Assembly (NCBI GenBank): GCA_937897625.1
Contig: CALCNZ010000288.1
Coordinates: 1 to 11,809 of the forward strand
DNA: 11,809 bases
DNA from: an uncultured Flavobacteriales bacterium
GTDB taxonomy: Bacteria > Bacteroidota > Bacteroidia > Flavobacteriales_D > Sanyastnellaceae
Direction of reading: 5' to 3'
The translations under genes and the position numbers were made by a program. The notes under the pieces were generated by a model. The model worked only from the letters and a program-made list of their open reading frames with translations. It had not been told where the DNA came from and did not search any database. Positions 7,724 through 11,809 of this stretch are shown piece after piece. Each line of letters opens with the position of its first letter. Within the stretch, counting starts at the first letter, position 1.

Positions 7724-8275
7724 ATGAACGCGAAAACAGTAGAGAATTCGATAACTACAATAACCGAACTTATGGTGCCGGCCTATGCTAATTTTAGCGG
7801 AAAGGTGCACGGAGGAACCCTTCTTTCCATAATGGATAAAGTGGCCTATGTTGCTGCTGCAAAACATTCCGGGGCCTATTGCGTTACCGTTGCTGTGGAA
7901 GGCGTAGAATTTTTAAATCCGGTTGAAGTGGGCGAACTCGTTTCGTTTAAAGCATCTGTTAACTATGTTGGAAATACAACTATGATTGTAGGTATTCGCG
8001 TGGAATCGCTTAATCCCAAAACAAGTGTTGTGAAACATACCAACTCTTGCTACTTCACCATGGCAGCCAAAGACGATAGCGGAACACTTATGCAAGTTCC
8101 CGCGCTTATTTTGGAAACAGAAGATCAGATAAGAAGATTTTGCGAAGGAAGAGTGCTGCGCGATTACTCCAAGAAAAAGCGCGATTTGTTGAAGTCAGAT
8201 CTCAAAGGTTTGTCTTATGCCCAACTCATAGAGCAATGCAATCAGGAGCGTTGCGTAGTCAAAATCAAAGATTAA
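7724..8275 (+). CDS. Hotdog-fold acyl-CoA thioesterase (YciA/BACH-like)
   Basis: 183 residues from ATG 7724. This start is preferred to the upstream TTG because family members begin close to the KTVENS-TT-TEL segment. It hydrolyses acyl-CoA thioesters to free acid and CoA, likely in the cytoplasm; chain-length preference cannot be read here. The hotdog signature is clear: VPAYANFSGKVHGGTLLSIMD, with N23, the HGG turn at 29-31 and D38 as the expected catalytic aspartate at the start of the central helix. The following strands contain VEGVEFLNPVEVGELV and later NSCYFTMAA. After the hotdog domain a charged Lys/Arg-rich tail of about 50 residues remains (RRFCEGR, DYSKKKRDLL). It follows ppx by 42 nt, and the outer-membrane protein gene starts 8 nt after its stop, so it probably belongs to the same transcription unit. 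Confidence 0.85.
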   Translation: MNAKTVENSITTITELMVPAYANFSGKVHGGTLLSIMDKVAYVAAAKHSGAYCVTVAVEGVEFLNPVEVGELVSFKASVNYVGNTTMIVGIRVESLNPKTSVVKHTNSCYFTMAAKDDSGTLMQVPALILETEDQIRRFCEGRVLRDYSKKKRDLLKSDLKGLSYAQLIEQCNQERCVVKIKD

Positions 8276-8283
8276 ACCTTCGA

Positions 8284-11200
8284 ATGCGATCGCTGCTCAT
8301 TCTCTGTTGCATAGCGCTTTCGCTTCAGTCGTTTGCACAATCAAAAAAGACCCTTGCACTTCTTCCGAATGTAACGTGCATTTCACTCGACACATCAATT
8401 GTTCGTCCCAGTTCCATTCAAATTATTCATAAGAATGAAGTTTTGAAATCGGGATATCGTTACACCGTTCATGCGCAAATGCTTTTGCGCGATACGCTAT
8501 TGAACGATACCCTTTGGGTGAATTACGAAACATTAAGTATTCCCTACAACGCATTTTTGCAATCGTATAAACCACAAGATGGAAAAAGAGATGTCTTCCA
8601 ATTCGGCGCCATGCAAGCGCCGCAGAGCGAACGCTCTTACGATGCTATTCAAAAAAGTGGCTCCATAACGCGCGGAGTATCTCTTGGAAATCAGCAAGAT
8701 CTGGGTGTTCAATCTTCATTGAATCTTCAACTGACTGGGAAAATAGCGAATCGTTTTCAATTGCTCGCGTCCATTTCAGACAACAACATTCCCGTCTCTT
8801 CTTCCGGAAGCACACAACAATTTCAAGAGTTTGATCAAGTGTTTATTCAATTGACAGACAAACGAAATAAAATTATTGCAGGTGATTTCACCTTGCCTTT
8901 GCGCACGCATTATTTCATGAAATATACCAAACGGGGTCTTGGTCTTTTCGTTCAAAATACAAGCGATATAAAATCAGAAGGCTTATTAAAAAGTGAAGTT
9001 TCTGTTTCTATTTCGAAGGGCAAATTCAACCGGCAAAGTATTCAGGGTGTAGAGGGAAGCCAGGGCCCGTACCGCTTACAAGGCGCCCAAGGTGAAACCT
9101 ACATCACCATTTTAGGTGGAACCGAAAACGTTTACATAGATGGAAGGAAATTGGTTCGCGGACAAGATCAAGATTACTTGATCGACTACAACTCATCTGA
9201 AATTATTTTCACACCGCGAAACCGAATCACAAAAGACAAACGTATTGTTGTTGAATTTCAATACAGCGACCGTCAGTATGCGCGTCCATTAATCACCGCC
9301 GATTTCGAATATTCAACCAAAAAAGGAACAACCTATGTTCAGTTTTTTCAAGAGCTCGACGCAAAGAATCAGCCCTTACTTCAGACACTAACGGCCGAAG
9401 ATCGCGTTACGCTTATGCAAGCAGGCGATGCCTTTTCCAGCGCTACCGTGAGTGGAATCGACAGCGTCGGATTCCAGTCTGACCGTGTAATGTACGCCCA
9501 AATAGATACGCTTAGCTTCACGAACGTCTTGGTCTATTCAACCAATGCGGCCATTGCTTTTTACACGGCGAGTTTTACGTTTGTTGGAAATGGAAACGGT
9601 AATTATGTAGAGAACGGATTCTCTTCTTATGGAAAAGTTTTCAAGTGGGTGGCACCTGTAAATGGAATAAAGCAAGGGAACTATGAACCTGTTCAACGGC
9701 TTACTGCGCCTCGAAAGCAGCGCATGGTAGTGGCAGGTCACACGTCAATTTGGGGAACCGAAACAAAGGCTTGGAGTATGAATGTGGAAGGAGCGTTCTC
9801 AGATTTAGACGCCAATACGTTTTCAACTTTGAACGATCGCAACAATCAGGGATTCGCTACAAAAGCCAATCTGAAAGAAAAAATTTCAGGAAGGAAGGAA
9901 GGCCGCGCGTGGCTCTGGGAGCTGAATACAGAGAATTTGTCTTCTACCTTTTCACGCATTGAACGTTTTCGTGAGGTTGAATTTGAACGAAATTGGAACA
10001 CGCGTTCCATTCTTCGAAATGGCGAAAGCGAATGGATTTCTGAAGGAAAGGTTATTCGTCAATTGAGTGAAGGAAAACAAATTACAGTGAGCGGCGCGCA
10101 TTACGAAATTGGAAAAATTTACGAAGCGAACAAAGCAAAAGTTTTGGTGAATGCAAACCTCTTTCAACATACGAGGATTCTTGTAGACGCCTCTGCCTTA
10201 GAATCTACAGGCGCAATTGCTTCTTCGTTCATTCGCCAGAAGGCTCATGTTTACAGGGAAGGCACGCGTTTTACTTTTGGAATTCGCGACGAGCAAGAAC
10301 AAAATACGTTCGCGCTTGCCCAACAGTCTTATAAATTTTTCGACGGCGAAGCGTACTTCCGCTCAACGGATACAACCCATCGAGCGTTCAAACTTTTTGT
10401 TCGAAATAGAAAAGATCAGGCATTCGTTGTGAATGGTGTAACGCCAATTTCAACGGCGAACAATTACGGGGTGGAATTTCGCAATACAACAAAGGGCGGA
10501 AGTTACTTTGCGGTTACAGCAAGCAACAGACAACTCATTTCATTAAATAGCTTGGCACTCATTAAACCGCTGAGCAGCCTACTGGGTCGTGTGGAATTTC
10601 GAACGCCACAGAACAAGTGGGTACAGATGAATTTATTTTATGAAACTTCAAGTGGATTAGAAGCGAAGCAAGCCTTCATCTATGCGGAAGTGCCCGCTGG
10701 ACAAGGTGTTTACGTGTGGAACGATTACAACGACAATGGCATTAAAGAACTCTCGGAATTCGAAGTAGCGGCTTTCGCTTACGAAGCAAATTACGTGCGA
10801 CTTCCTGTTCAGACGACAGAATACCAGAGCATTTATACCACTTCTTTTACATCGTCGCTGAATGTGAATCCGCGACAAATGAAAAATAAAAATTCAATTC
10901 TTTACAATTCGCTGAAGTCCTGGAGCACGCAGTTAATGAGCAGAGCAGAGCGGAAGTCGACCTTCAGTGGGTTAGAGCACATTTCTCCTTTTTATGAAGA
11001 TGAAACGTATTTGGTTTCTGCTGGAAATGTATTGCGTGGAACACTTTTTTACCGAAAATCAGACCCTAATTTTAGCGCCGATATCACTACGCAAAAGGTC
11101 ATGAACAAAGCTTTTTTACTTTCCGGATTTGAAACACGCGTTGAACAATCGAATACGTTGAATTTGAGGAAGGCGATTGAATCGAGCACGCAATTTTTAC

Positions 11201-11670
11201 TTCAATTAACCACAGGTAAAAAACAGACCTCCTCCGATTTTTTAGCTACGCGAAACTTCTCTTCCACTTTTCTTACAGCGACACCTTCATTCGCGTTTCA
11301 GCCTACGAACAACAAACGAGTTTCCGTGCTAGGAGAGATTTCGCTAAGAAGCGGAAATGCAAGTGAAACTGCGTTTACGGCGAAAAGTGTTTCATTGGGT
11401 GCAGACGGACAAGTAGAGGCCAAGAACGGCCAACTATTCAAGAGTGAATTCAAGTACATTCGAATTTTGTTTGAAGGCGATGCAACAGGTCCCGTGGTTT
11501 ACGACGCATTGGGCGGATTGCAAGCCGGAAACAACCTCACGCTTTCTTGTGCCTGGAGAAAAACAATCAATCAGAATTTGCAACTTTCGTTGAATTACAA
11601 CGGAAGAAAAAGCGATGGACACGAAATTGTTCACGCCGGAAATATGAGTGTGCGTTTGTTGTTTAACTAA
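8284..11670 (+). CDS. Large outer-membrane beta-barrel-like protein, SprA-reminiscent
   Basis: 1128 residues from ATG 8284, chosen because it begins a clear signal peptide (MRSLLILCC, hydrophobic core, cleavage after SFA before Q19) and lies 8 nt after the thioesterase stop. The frame is open back to 8140, but that part overlaps the thioesterase and would bury the signal peptide. Residues 125-200 contain SGSITRGVSLGNQQDLGVQS, NLQLTGKI, then QQFQEFDQVFIQL. Residues 279-316 contain GTENVYIDGRKLVRGQDQDY and IDYNSSEIIFTP, with VVEFQYSDRQYAR after. I recall these motifs from Bacteroidota outer-membrane proteins, including SprA of the T9SS, but this protein is about half SprA's length, so it is not SprA itself. 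The C-terminal half alternates aromatic and polar residues and ends MSVRLLFN, like a barrel strand. A calcium-loop-like DYNDNG is at 814-819. Location in the outer membrane is inferred; the function is unknown. Confidence 0.72.
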   Translation: MRSLLILCCIALSLQSFAQSKKTLALLPNVTCISLDTSIVRPSSIQIIHKNEVLKSGYRYTVHAQMLLRDTLLNDTLWVNYETLSIPYNAFLQSYKPQDGKRDVFQFGAMQAPQSERSYDAIQKSGSITRGVSLGNQQDLGVQSSLNLQLTGKIANRFQLLASISDNNIPVSSSGSTQQFQEFDQVFIQLTDKRNKIIAGDFTLPLRTHYFMKYTKRGLGLFVQNTSDIKSEGLLKSEVSVSISKGKFNRQSIQGVEGSQGPYRLQGAQGETYITILGGTENVYIDGRKLVRGQDQDYLIDYNSSEIIFTPRNRITKDKRIVVEFQYSDRQYARPLITADFEYSTKKGTTYVQFFQELDAKNQPLLQTLTAEDRVTLMQAGDAFSSATVSGIDSVGFQSDRVMYAQIDTLSFTNVLVYSTNAAIAFYTASFTFVGNGNGNYVENGFSSYGKVFKWVAPVNGIKQGNYEPVQRLTAPRKQRMVVAGHTSIWGTETKAWSMNVEGAFSDLDANTFSTLNDRNNQGFATKANLKEKISGRKEGRAWLWELNTENLSSTFSRIERFREVEFERNWNTRSILRNGESEWISEGKVIRQLSEGKQITVSGAHYEIGKIYEANKAKVLVNANLFQHTRILVDASALESTGAIASSFIRQKAHVYREGTRFTFGIRDEQEQNTFALAQQSYKFFDGEAYFRSTDTTHRAFKLFVRNRKDQAFVVNGVTPISTANNYGVEFRNTTKGGSYFAVTASNRQLISLNSLALIKPLSSLLGRVEFRTPQNKWVQMNLFYETSSGLEAKQAFIYAEVPAGQGVYVWNDYNDNGIKELSEFEVAAFAYEANYVRLPVQTTEYQSIYTTSFTSSLNVNPRQMKNKNSILYNSLKSWSTQLMSRAERKSTFSGLEHISPFYEDETYLVSAGNVLRGTLFYRKSDPNFSADITTQKVMNKAFLLSGFETRVEQSNTLNLRKAIESSTQFLLQLTTGKKQTSSDFLATRNFSSTFLTATPSFAFQPTNNKRVSVLGEISLRSGNASETAFTAKSVSLGADGQVEAKNGQLFKSEFKYIRILFEGDATGPVVYDALGGLQAGNNLTLSCAWRKTINQNLQLSLNYNGRKSDGHEIVHAGNMSVRLLFN

Positions 11671-11809
11671 ACCACATCATAATTTCTTCCAACTGTGCAG
11701 CAGGAACGTCGAGCTTGTTTTTTTTGCGGTATTGATTCAAGTTTTGGTGCAACGCTGTAGCTTTGGTTTCTTTCAATTTATCCAATGAAAGGAATCCCAT
11801 ACTCACGAT
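11663..11809 (-). CDS. C-terminal part of an unidentified protein (5' partial)
   Basis: On the - strand a frame is open from the window edge to a TAA at 11663-11665, encoding 48 residues ending IMMWFS. It is rich in Lys, Gln and Asn and looks like two amphipathic helices (LDKLKETKATALHQNLNQY, then AAQLEEIMMWF). An in-frame ATG at 11798-11800 would give a 45-residue protein, but no upstream signal is visible, so it is more likely the C-terminus of a longer gene outside the window. It overlaps the end of the + strand outer-membrane protein gene by 8 bp, tail to tail. I do not recognise the family. Confidence 0.5.
   Translation of the reverse strand: MVSMGFLSLDKLKETKATALHQNLNQYRKKNKLDVPAAQLEEIMMWFS

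Noticed and set aside
8140..8283. In-frame upstream extension of the outer-membrane protein gene (48 extra residues)
   Set aside because: It overlaps the thioesterase gene and would place the clear signal peptide beginning at 8284 internally.
8284..11670. Calling the large outer-membrane protein SprA/Sov
   Set aside because: SprA proteins are around 2400 residues; this one is 1128 and shares only local motifs.
11661..11672. Inverted repeat GTTTA-AC-TAAAC at the convergent stops as a bidirectional terminator
   Set aside because: The stem is only five A/T-rich pairs with a two-base loop, too weak and too tight to terminate.

Overview
The window looks like chromosomal DNA from a Bacteroidota (Bacteroidetes) bacterium, most likely a Flavobacteriales-type lineage. 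Two adjacent proteins end in type IX secretion system (T9SS) C-terminal sorting domains. Start codons have A-rich upstream sequence instead of a clear Shine-Dalgarno. One intergenic region carries a Bacteroidetes-type -7 promoter box (TAnnTTTG). The G+C content looks moderate to low. I see no tRNA, rRNA, CRISPR array, insertion sequence or phage gene.

Left part (1-4660): two T9SS cargo proteins on the + strand. The first is a very long surface or secreted protein whose 5' end lies outside the window. It has an unnamed N-terminal domain, three bacterial Ig-like repeats, two cohesin-like beta-sandwiches with a dockerin-like calcium motif between them, and a T9SS tail. Its codon use is strongly biased, as expected for a very highly expressed gene. 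A 15-bp stem with a cUUCGg tetraloop and a U-rich tail follows it. The second is a 413-aa protein with a signal peptide, a cohesin-like domain related to the last one of its neighbour, two PKD domains and a T9SS tail.

Right part (4736-11670): four tightly spaced + strand genes, probably one transcription unit. They are polyphosphate kinase (ppk1), a Ppx/GppA-type phosphatase (most simply the exopolyphosphatase), a hotdog-fold acyl-CoA thioesterase, and an 1128-aa outer-membrane protein with sequence features reminiscent of SprA-type proteins. The first two make and degrade polyphosphate. The thioesterase points to acyl-CoA or lipid metabolism. The large envelope protein has no function I can name.

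At the right edge, the 3' end of an unidentified gene on the - strand overlaps the end of the outer-membrane protein gene by 8 bp, tail to tail.

The least explained items are the N-terminal domain of the first protein, the combination of cohesin-like and dockerin-like modules in T9SS cargo, and the outer-membrane protein located beside polyphosphate genes. I found no clear evidence of a wholly new multi-gene system. The genes are mostly recognisable Bacteroidota chromosomal families.
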